This document shows positions 25,654-35,800 of a stretch of 64,000 nt of DNA, in pieces (positions within the stretch are counted from its first letter, which is position 1; each line of letters starts with the position of its first letter). Both the position numbers and the translations under genes were made by a program. Source of the stretch: Gemmatimonas aurantiaca (GTDB lineage Bacteria > Gemmatimonadota > Gemmatimonadetes > Gemmatimonadales > Gemmatimonadaceae). The notes under the pieces are model-generated. The model saw only the letters and a list, made by a program, of their open reading frames with translations, was not told the origin of the DNA and ran no database searches. The stretch is from positions 1-64,000 of the forward strand of contig NZ_JBBCJO010000001.1 in the NCBI RefSeq assembly GCF_037190085.1, in the 5' to 3' direction.

Positions 25654-27984
25654 GTGCGTCTATCCGTCCATAACCTGACCTCCGCCGTCCGCGCGATCGG
25701 TGCTCCATTGTTAGCCCGTGTGGCTGCCCGCCGCGCGGTCGTATTTCCGGCTGTCTTCGCGCTGGTTTCCGCACTGGCCTGGCCGGCCGGTCCGCTCGCC
25801 GCGCAGGATCTGTCCTGCGAGCGTGGGGACCGGGAAGTTCGCACCCTGCGATTCTCCGGCAACCGGGAGTTTCCGGCTTCGGTACTGGCCGCCACGGTGG
25901 CCACGATGCCCTCGTCGTTCGCCGGCTTGCCGCTGGTGGGGGAACGGCGCTGTCTCGATCCGGTGGAATTCACCCGCGACGTGCAGCGGCTGGAGACGCT
26001 CTACCGCCGCCGCGGTTTCCCCGACGTGGCGGTGGATACCGTCGTGCGGACGGTGCGCGATGGCGTGATCGACATCACCTTCGCGGTGCGGGAAGGTGAG
26101 CCTATGCGCGTGGCCGCGTTTGCGCTGCGGGGCGTGGACAGTGATCCCGAATTGACCGCGGCGGCACGCGATTTCCCGATGAAAGTGGGTGGGCTGTTCG
26201 ATCGCAGTGCGCTCGAAGCGGGACGGGACACGCTGGTGCGGCGCCTGCGCAATCATGGATGGCCACAGGCGGAGGCCCTGCTCGCCTACACGACACACAC
26301 GGCCGAACGCACGGCCGATGTCGAGGTGACGCTGGTGCCGGGGGCGCGAGCCCGTATCGGTCACATCACACTGGACGTGGACACCAGCACGGGTCCGCGA
26401 CGGGTGTCCGACGCCACCGTGCAGCGTGCGCTCGCCCTGCACAGCGGCGACTGGTACTCGGCCCGCGCGATCATCGATGCGCAGCGCAATCTCTATCAGA
26501 CCGACGTGTTTCAGCGCGTGGATCTGCAGCCCGACAGCCTTCAGCCGCCGGGCGATACGATCGTCAATCTCACCGTGCGGCTGGTGGAAGGTGACCGCTG
26601 GGCCGCGCGGGGGGGATTGGGGTGGGCGACGCTCGATTGTTTCCGCGCCCAGGGGACGCTCACCGACCGGGATTTTCTCCCGATGGCGCAGCGTCTCGAA
26701 CTGTCGGCGCGACTCAGCAAGATCGGGATCGGCGCCCCGCTGGACCAATTCCCCAATTTCTGCCAGGGGCAGGCACAATCCGATCCATACAGCCGCACGC
26801 TCAACTACAACACGTCGATGACGCTGCGGCAGCCGGTCCGCGCCAATCAGGCGCGCGTGCCGTCGCTGACCGTGTTCAGCTCCACGTTGTCGGAGTACAA
26901 GGCCTATCTGCGGCGCACGCCCATCGGCGGTGTGCTGTCGATCAGCGATCCCTTTGCCAGACGATCGTCCCCACGGTCTCCCAGCTCGCTGTCGTATCAA
27001 CTGGAGCTCGGACGCACCGAGGCCGAACCGGCGTTCTTCTGCGCGGTGTTCAATGCCTGCGACGCCGAACTGCGCAGCTTCCTGCAGCGCAACAACCGAC
27101 TGGCGGCGCTCGAGTATGCGATCACCCGCGAGCGGGTGAACGATCCGCTGCGTCCCACGCAGGGCACGCTGGTGCGGGCGACGCTGCGGCATGCGAGCAC
27201 CTTCATCGGTTCCGATCGCACGCAGCAGTTCAACCGCGCGATTGGTGATGCCTCCTGGTATCGCATGCTCGGCAGCGCGACCATCACCGCGCATCTCAAG
27301 GCAGGCGTGGTGCAGGGCAGTGGACAGGGGGGCGGCGTGGGTCGATTCATTCCGCCGCAGGAGCGTCTCTATGCCGGCGGGCCCACGACGGTGCGTGGCT
27401 TCCGGCAGAATGAGCTCGGCCCCGCCGTATACATCGTGAGTGCGTTCGAGGAGGCCACCGAGAACGGGCAGACGTACTACCGCGTGAGCGACAAGACGCA
27501 GACCGAACGGGTGGTGCCCACCGGTGGCAACACGCTCGTGGTGGGCAATCTCGAAGCGCAGTGGCCCAGCCCCATCGCGCCGCGGTTGCTGCAACTCGCC
27601 GCCTTCGCCGATGGTGGCCGGTTGTGGAACCGGGGCAGTACGGTGCAGGGCGTGCAGCTCACCTCGAACGGCCCGATCGTGAAGATCACGCCGGGTGCCG
27701 GTGTGCGCGTGGCCTCACCCTTCGGCGCCATCCGCATCGACTTCGGATACAACCCGTACGATCTGCCGGCGGGCGCCGCGTACTACAACGCCCCACTGCA
27801 GGCCGGCGTGGCGCCGCTCTACTGCGTGAGCCCCGGCAACCGGCTGGCGGTGCGTGCATCGGATGTCGCGGGTGCACCGGCCGTGCAGGATGCCGGTGTC
27901 TGTCCGTCGTCGTTCAGACCGGCGCGCCGGTCGGGCATTCTCGGACGGCTGAATCCGAGCATCTGGATCGGACAGGCGTTCTGA
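25654..27984 (+). CDS. TamA-like outer-membrane assembly protein (Omp85 family)
   Basis: A 776-residue protein with a signal sequence to about residue 49 (ending PLAAQ), followed by several POTRA repeats (about 55-330). The C-terminal beta barrel (about 340-776) contains the Omp85 signature YAGGPTTVRGFRQNELGP and the strand motif GAIRIDFGYNP. It forms an outer-membrane pore that inserts barrel proteins or works with TamB in phospholipid or protein traffic. GTG 25654 is the start. The next gene, tamB, overlaps it by one base (TGATG), which makes the TamA assignment stronger than BamA. Confidence 0.88.
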   Translation: MRLSVHNLTSAVRAIGAPLLARVAARRAVVFPAVFALVSALAWPAGPLAAQDLSCERGDREVRTLRFSGNREFPASVLAATVATMPSSFAGLPLVGERRCLDPVEFTRDVQRLETLYRRRGFPDVAVDTVVRTVRDGVIDITFAVREGEPMRVAAFALRGVDSDPELTAAARDFPMKVGGLFDRSALEAGRDTLVRRLRNHGWPQAEALLAYTTHTAERTADVEVTLVPGARARIGHITLDVDTSTGPRRVSDATVQRALALHSGDWYSARAIIDAQRNLYQTDVFQRVDLQPDSLQPPGDTIVNLTVRLVEGDRWAARGGLGWATLDCFRAQGTLTDRDFLPMAQRLELSARLSKIGIGAPLDQFPNFCQGQAQSDPYSRTLNYNTSMTLRQPVRANQARVPSLTVFSSTLSEYKAYLRRTPIGGVLSISDPFARRSSPRSPSSLSYQLELGRTEAEPAFFCAVFNACDAELRSFLQRNNRLAALEYAITRERVNDPLRPTQGTLVRATLRHASTFIGSDRTQQFNRAIGDASWYRMLGSATITAHLKAGVVQGSGQGGGVGRFIPPQERLYAGGPTTVRGFRQNELGPAVYIVSAFEEATENGQTYYRVSDKTQTERVVPTGGNTLVVGNLEAQWPSPIAPRLLQLAAFADGGRLWNRGSTVQGVQLTSNGPIVKITPGAGVRVASPFGAIRIDFGYNPYDLPAGAAYYNAPLQAGVAPLYCVSPGNRLAVRASDVAGAPAVQDAGVCPSSFRPARRSGILGRLNPSIWIGQAF

Positions 27985-30900
27985 TGGCACCGCGCCGTCG
28001 AACAATCGTGCTGGCCACCGCGGCCGTGCTGATGACGGTGCTGGTGGCGATCGTCGGCGGAATCGTGGTACTCACACAAACCGATCGTGGACGGGCGGCC
28101 ATTCTGCGCGCGGTGCTGCCCGCGGTGCGCGCGACGATGCCCGGCAAACTGTATGTGGGGAAGATCGGCGGGACACTCTTCACCGACATCACGATCGATT
28201 CACTCGATATCCGCGCGCCCGACGGCACCCCGTTCCTGAGCACGGGGCCGGTGCGGGCGACATACGATCCCCGCGACTTGCTCGACTTCCGCGTGATCGT
28301 GAAATCGCTGGAGGTCGATCGGCCGCAGCTCACGCTGGTCGACTACGGCGACGACGACTGGAACTGGAAACGGGCGCTGCGCAAACGGGCCCCGCGTCCG
28401 TCGATGAATCCGGGCCGCCTCGGCCGCTACATCGTGATCGATACGGCGACGCTCAACGAGCTGACGTTCGTAGCCAAGTTGCCATGGACGCTCTCCGACA
28501 CACTGCACGGCGCAAAACGCGACAGCGCCCTCACGTACAATCTCACGCGTCCCGACACCGACATCCTGCCGGAAGACGGGCGCTTCGTGCGTGTGTATCG
28601 GTTCCTGCGCGGCAATGTGGCGCTGGGGCCCTCGCGCATCGCCGATCCGGACAGTGCGGGCCAACGATTCGCCGTGCGGCGTCTCGATGTGGTGTGGGAC
28701 TATCCTCCCTTCTGGTTCAAGGATCTGACGGGCGATGTCCTCAAAGTGTCGGACACGCTGTGGGTGGACAGCGCGCGATTCGCCCTGCCGGGTTCACGTG
28801 CCCACGGCGGCGCGAAGGTGGTGTGGGGTGGCAGCCTGCCGGTGCGTTACGATGTGTCGTTGCAGCTCGACACGGTGTCGATGACCGATCTGGCGTGGCT
28901 CGACGAGACCATTCCGCACAGCGGCGGCGGTCGGGCGCATCTGACCATCCGCAACGACCCGCGCAATCTCGATATCATCGAGTACGGCATCCGCGACATG
29001 GACGCGACGGCGTTGCGTTCCCGCATCCGCGGCGACATGACCTGGGGCGTGGGTGGCCCGGTGGTGCGCCTCACCGGCCTGAATCTCGATCTCGAGCCCG
29101 CACACACCGACCTGCTGCGCTGGATGAACGGCGAGCCGTTTCCCTACGACTGGCGGGGGGCCCTGACGGGCAAGGTCGTGGCCAGCGGGGGGTATGTCAC
29201 CGACTGGAAGCTCGACGACGCGCGACTCACGTTCGCCGATGAACACGTGCCCGGCGCGATCTCGAAAGTCCGTGCGCAGGGCATGCTGAACATCTTCACG
29301 CCCGCGGAAGCGATTCTGCGCGGTGTCGATCTGACGATCGATTCGCTGGACTTCCGCACGCCGCGTTTCGTGAATCCGCTGTTCGCCGAGCTGAACGGAT
29401 TTGCCCGTGGACGCGTGCGTCTCGATTCGTTGTGGTACGACGCCTCGTTCGCCGATGCCGACATCGAACTGGTGGATGGGCCGGGACAGCCGTCGCGCTT
29501 CACCGGACGGGGACATTTCACGCTGGTGCCGGAAGGCACGTGGTTCGACGTGGACATGCAGGCGGTGCCCTTGTCGTACACGACGCTGTCCCGTTCGTAT
29601 CCCACGCTGCCGCTGCGCGGATCGGCGGTGGGGCGCATCGTGGCGCGCGGCATGGCCGACAAGTTCGAGGTGCAGAGCACACTGGCCGGTGAAGGTGGGG
29701 AACTCGCCTTCACCGGGTTGGCGGATGCGCTGGAACCCACGATGGGCGCGTTCGGTGCGTGGCGGGTTCGCGGGGCGAATCTGCAGTCGCTGTTCGGCGA
29801 CAGTCGACTGCCCGTGACGGCGTTGTCGATGGCGGGGCAGGTGCACATGGAGGGCGAATTCCTCTCCACGCTGCGCGGTCCGCTCACGGCCACGGTGGAT
29901 CAGTTCTCGCGCGTGTCGGATGCGCGGGTGTTCGGCGGCACGGCGGCATTCCGTTTCGATTCCGGTCATGTGTTCATCGACACGCTGGCCGTCGAGAGTT
30001 CGGCACTGCGTCTGACGGCCCGTGGTGGACTGGGGCTCGAACAGTCGCGGCGTGACACGGTGCACTTCGTGGTGCATGTGGATTCGCTGGGAGGACTGCG
30101 CCCCTGGGTTTCGCCCACGGGCCCCGACAGCGCACGAGCGCTGCTGCTGCCCACCGACACACTGCGCGGCACGATGGAGATGCTGGGGACGGTGTCGGGA
30201 TCCATCGACACGCTCGATGCGCGCGGACTCGACGTGGATCTGCGGGCCGATCTGCGCGGGTTGGTGGTGGCCACGTCACGCGCTCTGCGCGCCGATTTCG
30301 ATGCGCATGTGGAGGACGTGTTGCGCGCCGCCAACGGCACGGTGTCGATCACGGCGGATTCGGCGTACGTGGCCGGCATCGATATCGCGGCGGCGACCGG
30401 GCGATCCACGCTGCGTGGCGGTCTCGCCGACCGGTTTGCACTGGCGATGCGTACGCCGTCGGAATCGCGGCTGACGCTCGGTGGGGGGGTGGCCCGCCAC
30501 GGGGATTCCACCGAGGTGCGCCTCGATACGCTCACCATCCGCGTGGACAGCGGGTTCGTACGTCCGCGTGGCTTCGCGCTCGCCACACCCGCCACGTTGC
30601 GACTGGCCCCGGGTGGACTGGGCATGCTCGATTCCCTGGTGCTGCAGCACACCGACACCGGTCGCATTGCGTTGCGCGGGGCCGTGGCCGCCGATGGTGT
30701 GGTGGAAGGGGCTGTCGATGCCGACCGGGTTCCGCTGGGGGATTTTGGCCGGCTGCTGCGCGCCAATGCCATCACCCGCGGCACGGCGAATCTGCAACTG
30801 ACGGTGAGCGGGACCAGGGAACGGCCGCGTCTCGATGGCACGGTGAGTCTGCACGATGCGGTGGCCGGTCGCGTGCGCTTCGGTGATCTGAATGCGCGGG

Positions 30901-32549
30901 CGCACTACGACTCCCTGCGACTGATGCTGGCGGGTTCATTGCGCGTCGACGGTGCGCCGGCGCTGCTGGCGGACGCGTCGCTGCCGCTCGATCTCGCGCT
31001 CGTGAGCAATCGCCAGCGCCGCCTGGACCAGCCGCTCACGGGCCGCATCGTGAGTGAACGCACCAATCTGGCGTTGCTCGAATCGCTCTTCCCCGACGTG
31101 ACTCATGCCGCGGGCACGCTCATGGCCGATGTGCAACTCACCGGCACCTGGGACCGTCCGCGGCTGCGGGGGCAACTGCGTGTGGACAGCGCCGCGCTCA
31201 CGCTCGCCAATCTCGGCATCCGGCTCGAGCGGGCCAATGCCGACATCGCGCTGGCCGGTGACAGTGTGCTCATCCATCGTTTTGGTGCGCGCAGCGGAGC
31301 GGCCGCCGACTCGCTGGGAGTCTCGGGACTGATCGGCATCACCGAGATCGCGAAGCCCTCGTTCGATCTCCGTCTGGCGGCCAACAACTTCCTCGCCATC
31401 GACAAGGCCCGCACGGCGTCGCTGACGATCTCCACGCCCACTCCCATCACGCTCACCGGCAACCGTGAGGCGCCCGTGGTGCGCGGCGCCGTGCGCATCG
31501 ATCGGGGGCGGATCTACATCAACCAGCTCGCCCAACGTCGGGCGCTGGACCTCAACGAGAACTTCGACCTGATCGACACCACGCGTTTCGGGGTGAATGG
31601 CCTGTTGCCGTCGGCGCCGAATGCGCTGATGCAGAATCTGCAGCTCGAGGATGTGCGCATCGGCGTCGGGGACGATGTCTGGCTGCGTTCCCCCGAAGCC
31701 AATCTCAAGCTGGGTGGTCAGTTGCGGGTGACACGTTCCGCGTCACGCGACGGGCGCGGCGCGCGTCTCGCGCTGGCCGATTCGCTCACCGTCGATCGTG
31801 GCACCTATCAGCTCAACCTCGGCATCGCCCGCCCCGGATTCGAGGTGGAGCGCGGCCTGGTGCGTTTCTTCGGCGATCCCGACCTCGAACCGTCGCTCGA
31901 CATCACCGCGCTGCACACGGTGCGCGAGACCCGCGCCAATTCCAATCGCCAGGATGTGCGCATCCGCGTGAATATCGGTGGCACGATCAACCGGCCCACA
32001 CTGGCGCTGACGAGCGCGGACAATCCGCCGCTGCCAGAGAGCGACATGCTGAGTTATCTGGTGACGGGTGAGCCGGCGTACGCGCTGCTTGGCACGCCCT
32101 ACGCCGAGCAGGGCGCCACGCTCGCGCTGCGCCTGGCAGGATCGTATCTGTCCAGTCGACTGGCGGGCGGCCGCTTCGACGTGGTGCAGGTGGAACCCAC
32201 CGCGCTCAACCCCGGTGACGCGGCGAATCTGCGCGAGAACGGTCTTGGCATTCTGGCGTCGACCCGCGTGGGGGTAGGCGGACAGGTGGCGCGCAACACG
32301 TATCTCACGTTCAGCACGGGATTGTGTGGCCTGGCCCCTCAGAACGGCAGCGGCGATGCGCTCTCGCTGTTCGCGCAGGGACTGGGGGTCAAGGTCGAAC
32401 GCCGGTTCGATCAGGGGCTCAGCGTGGCGCTTGGTCTCGAGCCGGGGTCGAGCGCGCAGGCCTGCGGACGACTGGGGATCAGCCGCACGTTCCAGCAGAC
32501 GCCGCCGCAGATCGGTATCGATTTCTTCCGGTATTGGACGTTCAACTGA
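27984..32549 (+). CDS. TamB-like translocation/assembly module protein (DUF490)
   Basis: This 1521-residue protein is anchored by one N-terminal helix (about residues 8-32). It has a long repetitive beta-helical body rich in short strands of the AsmA/TamB type and a conserved C-terminal DUF490 domain (FEVERGLVRFFGDPDLEPSLDI, LPESDMLSYLVTGEP). TamB spans the periplasm as a hydrophobic groove and couples to TamA. The ATG at 27984 overlaps the tamA stop. The reading frame is also open within tamA, but that part is out of frame with the real gene. A palindromic repeat array follows the stop. Confidence 0.9.
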   Translation: MAPRRRTIVLATAAVLMTVLVAIVGGIVVLTQTDRGRAAILRAVLPAVRATMPGKLYVGKIGGTLFTDITIDSLDIRAPDGTPFLSTGPVRATYDPRDLLDFRVIVKSLEVDRPQLTLVDYGDDDWNWKRALRKRAPRPSMNPGRLGRYIVIDTATLNELTFVAKLPWTLSDTLHGAKRDSALTYNLTRPDTDILPEDGRFVRVYRFLRGNVALGPSRIADPDSAGQRFAVRRLDVVWDYPPFWFKDLTGDVLKVSDTLWVDSARFALPGSRAHGGAKVVWGGSLPVRYDVSLQLDTVSMTDLAWLDETIPHSGGGRAHLTIRNDPRNLDIIEYGIRDMDATALRSRIRGDMTWGVGGPVVRLTGLNLDLEPAHTDLLRWMNGEPFPYDWRGALTGKVVASGGYVTDWKLDDARLTFADEHVPGAISKVRAQGMLNIFTPAEAILRGVDLTIDSLDFRTPRFVNPLFAELNGFARGRVRLDSLWYDASFADADIELVDGPGQPSRFTGRGHFTLVPEGTWFDVDMQAVPLSYTTLSRSYPTLPLRGSAVGRIVARGMADKFEVQSTLAGEGGELAFTGLADALEPTMGAFGAWRVRGANLQSLFGDSRLPVTALSMAGQVHMEGEFLSTLRGPLTATVDQFSRVSDARVFGGTAAFRFDSGHVFIDTLAVESSALRLTARGGLGLEQSRRDTVHFVVHVDSLGGLRPWVSPTGPDSARALLLPTDTLRGTMEMLGTVSGSIDTLDARGLDVDLRADLRGLVVATSRALRADFDAHVEDVLRAANGTVSITADSAYVAGIDIAAATGRSTLRGGLADRFALAMRTPSESRLTLGGGVARHGDSTEVRLDTLTIRVDSGFVRPRGFALATPATLRLAPGGLGMLDSLVLQHTDTGRIALRGAVAADGVVEGAVDADRVPLGDFGRLLRANAITRGTANLQLTVSGTRERPRLDGTVSLHDAVAGRVRFGDLNARAHYDSLRLMLAGSLRVDGAPALLADASLPLDLALVSNRQRRLDQPLTGRIVSERTNLALLESLFPDVTHAAGTLMADVQLTGTWDRPRLRGQLRVDSAALTLANLGIRLERANADIALAGDSVLIHRFGARSGAAADSLGVSGLIGITEIAKPSFDLRLAANNFLAIDKARTASLTISTPTPITLTGNREAPVVRGAVRIDRGRIYINQLAQRRALDLNENFDLIDTTRFGVNGLLPSAPNALMQNLQLEDVRIGVGDDVWLRSPEANLKLGGQLRVTRSASRDGRGARLALADSLTVDRGTYQLNLGIARPGFEVERGLVRFFGDPDLEPSLDITALHTVRETRANSNRQDVRIRVNIGGTINRPTLALTSADNPPLPESDMLSYLVTGEPAYALLGTPYAEQGATLALRLAGSYLSSRLAGGRFDVVQVEPTALNPGDAANLRENGLGILASTRVGVGGQVARNTYLTFSTGLCGLAPQNGSGDALSLFAQGLGVKVERRFDQGLSVALGLEPGSSAQACGRLGISRTFQQTPPQIGIDFFRYWTFN

Positions 32550-32575
32550 CGTCGGGGATCGGTGGGGGGTGAAGT

Positions 32576-32834
32576 CCGTAGGACTGCGGTTGCTGGAGGG
32601 ACGGGGGCTGGGGGACGGGAGCTGGAACCACGGAGGCTGGGGAAACGGGAGCTGGACCGACGGAGACCCGCGGCACCACGGGAGCTGGAACCACGGGAAG
32701 ACCGCGGTTGTGGTTTCGTAGGTCCAGCTTCCGCTGTGCCGTGGTCCCCCGTCGGTCCAGCTCCCGTAGTCCCAGCTCCCGTGGTTCCAGCTCCCGTTTC
32801 CCCAGCCCCCGTCGTTCCAGCAACCGTAGTCCGT
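32576..32834. repeat. Palindromic tandem-repeat array
   Basis: Two arms of about 115-120 bp (32581-32700 and 32721-32834) are inverted copies of each other. Each consists of degenerate 15-20-bp units built on ACGGGAGCTGGAACCACGG. The outer ends GGACTGCGGTTGCTGGA and TCCAGCAACCGTAGTCC also pair. The array lies between tamB and the kinase gene and could extrude as a cruciform or stop transcription. It is not a CRISPR: units are contiguous, degenerate and inverted about a centre. Reading frames that cross it are repeat translations. Confidence 0.85.
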
Positions 32835-32876
32835 TGTTGTTAGGTTGTTTCTCCGCCTTCTTTCTGCTCGTCCTGT

Positions 32877-35800
32877 ATGAACATGCCCAGTATTTCGACG
32901 CCTACCGATTCGACGACGTGGTCGCTGCAGGAGGTGCTCGACGCGATCGATCGCGCCGAGGGCAGCGAGGAACGGGTGCAGGTGGCGGCCGATCACTTCC
33001 AGCGTCTGGGATTCGATCGGGTCGTGGTGTCGTTGCGCGACGCGTCGCTCAATCCCACGGTGCTCGGCGTGGCGGGAGCGCCGGACGCGCCCTCCGGCGC
33101 ATCCGCGCCGTCGGAACTGGCACTCAAGCCGCTGCCGGGCGCCGTGTGGCGCCGGCGGTTGCCGCATCTCGAACGTTTCCGCGTGGGCGGGCTGTTTTTC
33201 CTCGATGGCACCGACGACTGGGTGGCGCGCGAGTTCTTCGGCGCCGACCCGTCCCCAGATGCGCCGGATCGGCAGTGGCTGCCCACCGATCTCATCGTGG
33301 GTGTGTTGCGGGGGCCGCAGCAGGATGTGCTGGGCTTCGTGAAACTCGCCGGCGTGCGGGACGGGCGCCGTCCGGACGCCGATCGGCTGCGGGATATCGA
33401 GACCATCGTCCGTCATCTCGCGGCGCGCGTGGCGTACGACGCGCTGGGGGTGCTGGCGCAGCAGCGTCATGAGCGGCTGCAACTGCTGCAGGAAGCGGGG
33501 ACATCGCTGACCCGCTCACTCGACGAACAGGAGATCGTCCGCGAACTCGTGCGTCAGGTGCAGCGGGCCGTGCGATGTGATGGCGTGGTGGTGCTGGTTC
33601 CGGATCTCGACAACGACATCCTCAGCACGACGCTGCGCATGGTGCGCAATGTGGAGCGTCCGCGCGGTCCGGTGCGGCTGGGGGAAGGCCTCGTCGCCGA
33701 AGTGGCCCGCACCGGACGACCGGTGCGTGTGGGCGATCGTGACGCCGATCGGGCGCGGGAGCGGGCCGGTCTCGCGCCGCCGCTCACGATGTACGACATC
33801 GTCGGTGAATCGGGCACGGCCACCTCGGTGGTGGCGGTGCCCATGCGCGTGGGTATCCGGCTCATGGCCGTCCTGGCCGTGCATTCGACCAACGCCGACA
33901 TGTACTCGGCCGAGGACGAGGAAGTCCTGGCCACGATGGCCGCGCAGGCCGCTACGGCGCTGGCCAATGCGCGGCGGTATGCCGAGAGTGAACGCGAGCG
34001 ACGCACCACCGAAGCGCTGGCCGACGTGGCGCGCGCGGTGGGCGAGTCGCTGCGCCTGGGTGAGGTGCTGCGACTCATTCTCCGGCACACGGTGTCGTTG
34101 CTCGGCGTGGAGGGCGCGTGCGTCGCCCTGCGCACGGGCGACTACCTGCATATCGTGGCCGCCGCGGGAACGGCCGATGTGCTGAGCGGCGTGCATCTGC
34201 CCCTCAACACCAGTCTGCTCGGACGGTGCGTGCAGGGCAACGAGCTGGTGGTGCTCAACGAGTTGAGCCACGAGGCACCGATCGCGCGTACCGTGCAGCA
34301 ACTCGCGCGGATCCAGCGCATCGTGATGGCGCCGCTGGGCACGGGACGTGGCACGATCGGCGCGATCGCGGTCATGAATCGCGAACGTCCGTTCGATCAG
34401 GACGATGCCAAAGTGCTGCAGCGTCTCGCCGATCAGGTGGCCGTGGCCATCGACAATGCGCGGTTGTTCGAGGAAGTGGAGAAAGCGACGCGGGAATGGA
34501 AAGTCGCGTTCGACACCACCGCCAGCGGCATCGTGGTGCTCGAGGAATCGCTCACCGTGAGCCGCTGCAACGCCCGCGCGGCGGAATTGTGCGGCATGAG
34601 CATCCCGGGGCTGCTGGGACAGCGCTTCCGCGATGTGCTGCTGGGCGCTGCCGACAGCCCCGATGCCTCGATGATCGACGCGTGCATCGCCCGGGCGCTG
34701 CGTGACGGAGTCCCGGTGCGGGAAACCGTGAAGGATCTCGTGCACAGTCGGCTGCTCAGCCTGCTGGTGAGCGCCCATCCCGATGGCGGCTGTGTCATCA
34801 CGTTCGACGACGTGACCGAGGCGACCCGTCTGGCGGAGCTGCACCGCAACGTGCTGGAGACCGTTTCCGACGCGATCATCATCACAGGACTCAACGGTCG
34901 CATCACGTTCGCGAATCCGGCGGCCAAGGCGCTGTTCCAGCGTGAACACATCACCGATGCGCGGACCAACGAGCTCATCCCGCAGGACTGGCTGGCGGCC
35001 GTGCTGGCGAGTGAAGCATCGGTGCGGCGTGGCGCGCGCGTGCGCTACGAATGTGAGGTGCTGCGCGCCGACGGCACACGACGCAACGTGCAGGTCAGCT
35101 CCACGCCCCTGGTGGAACTCGGCGTCATTCGCGGCACCGTGGCCTGTCTGCGCGACATCACGGAACAGCGCGCCGATGCCTTGGCCCGTGAACGGTCGGA
35201 GGTGTTGTACTCGCGGCTGGTCGAGAGTGCGAGCGATGCGATCTTCACCGTCGATCTCCAGGGACATTTCATCTCGGTCAACCAGGGGTTCCTGAACGAA
35301 TCCGGGCTGCGCCGTGAACAGGTGCTGGGGCTGCATTTCGGCGTGCTCGTCGACCAGGTGGACCGGGCGCAGGCGATGGACGCGATGCGCGCGACACTGG
35401 CCGGCGAACGATTGCGGTTGCACATCCGCTGCATCGGGTACAACGGCCCGCGCATGGCCATGGTCACCACGGCGCCCATTCACGCGTCGGGGCAGGTGGT
35501 CGGAGCGCTGGGCATCGTGCGTGACGTGACCAACGACGAGATCCAGCGGGAAGCCCAGCTGCAGCAGGCGCGTCTGGCCGCCGTGGGACAATCGCTGGGG
35601 CGTGTGGCGAATGAGCTGAACAATCCACTCGCCAGTCTGCTGGCCGTGGCCGAATTGCACGTGGCGTCCCCGACACTGGTGGAGGACGATCGCCGGGCGA
35701 TGGAGCAGATGGTGGAGGAGGCGCGACGCGCCTCGCGTATCGTGAATCAGTTGCTCGACACCACCGGCGAGGCACCGCAGGTGGGGGGCATACGGTCGGC

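Noticed and set aside
27561..27983. N-terminal extension of the tamB frame
   Set aside because: It is tamA read in another frame. The tamB membrane anchor begins at ATG 27984.
32576..32834. CRISPR array
   Set aside because: Units are contiguous, degenerate and inverted around a centre, with no constant-length unique spacers and no cas genes nearby.
31743..33482. 579-residue minus-strand frame running from tamB through the palindromic array into the kinase gene
   Set aside because: It is a shadow of two real genes joined by translation of the repeat; the Trp/Gly/Ser repeat in its middle is repeat DNA, not a conserved protein.
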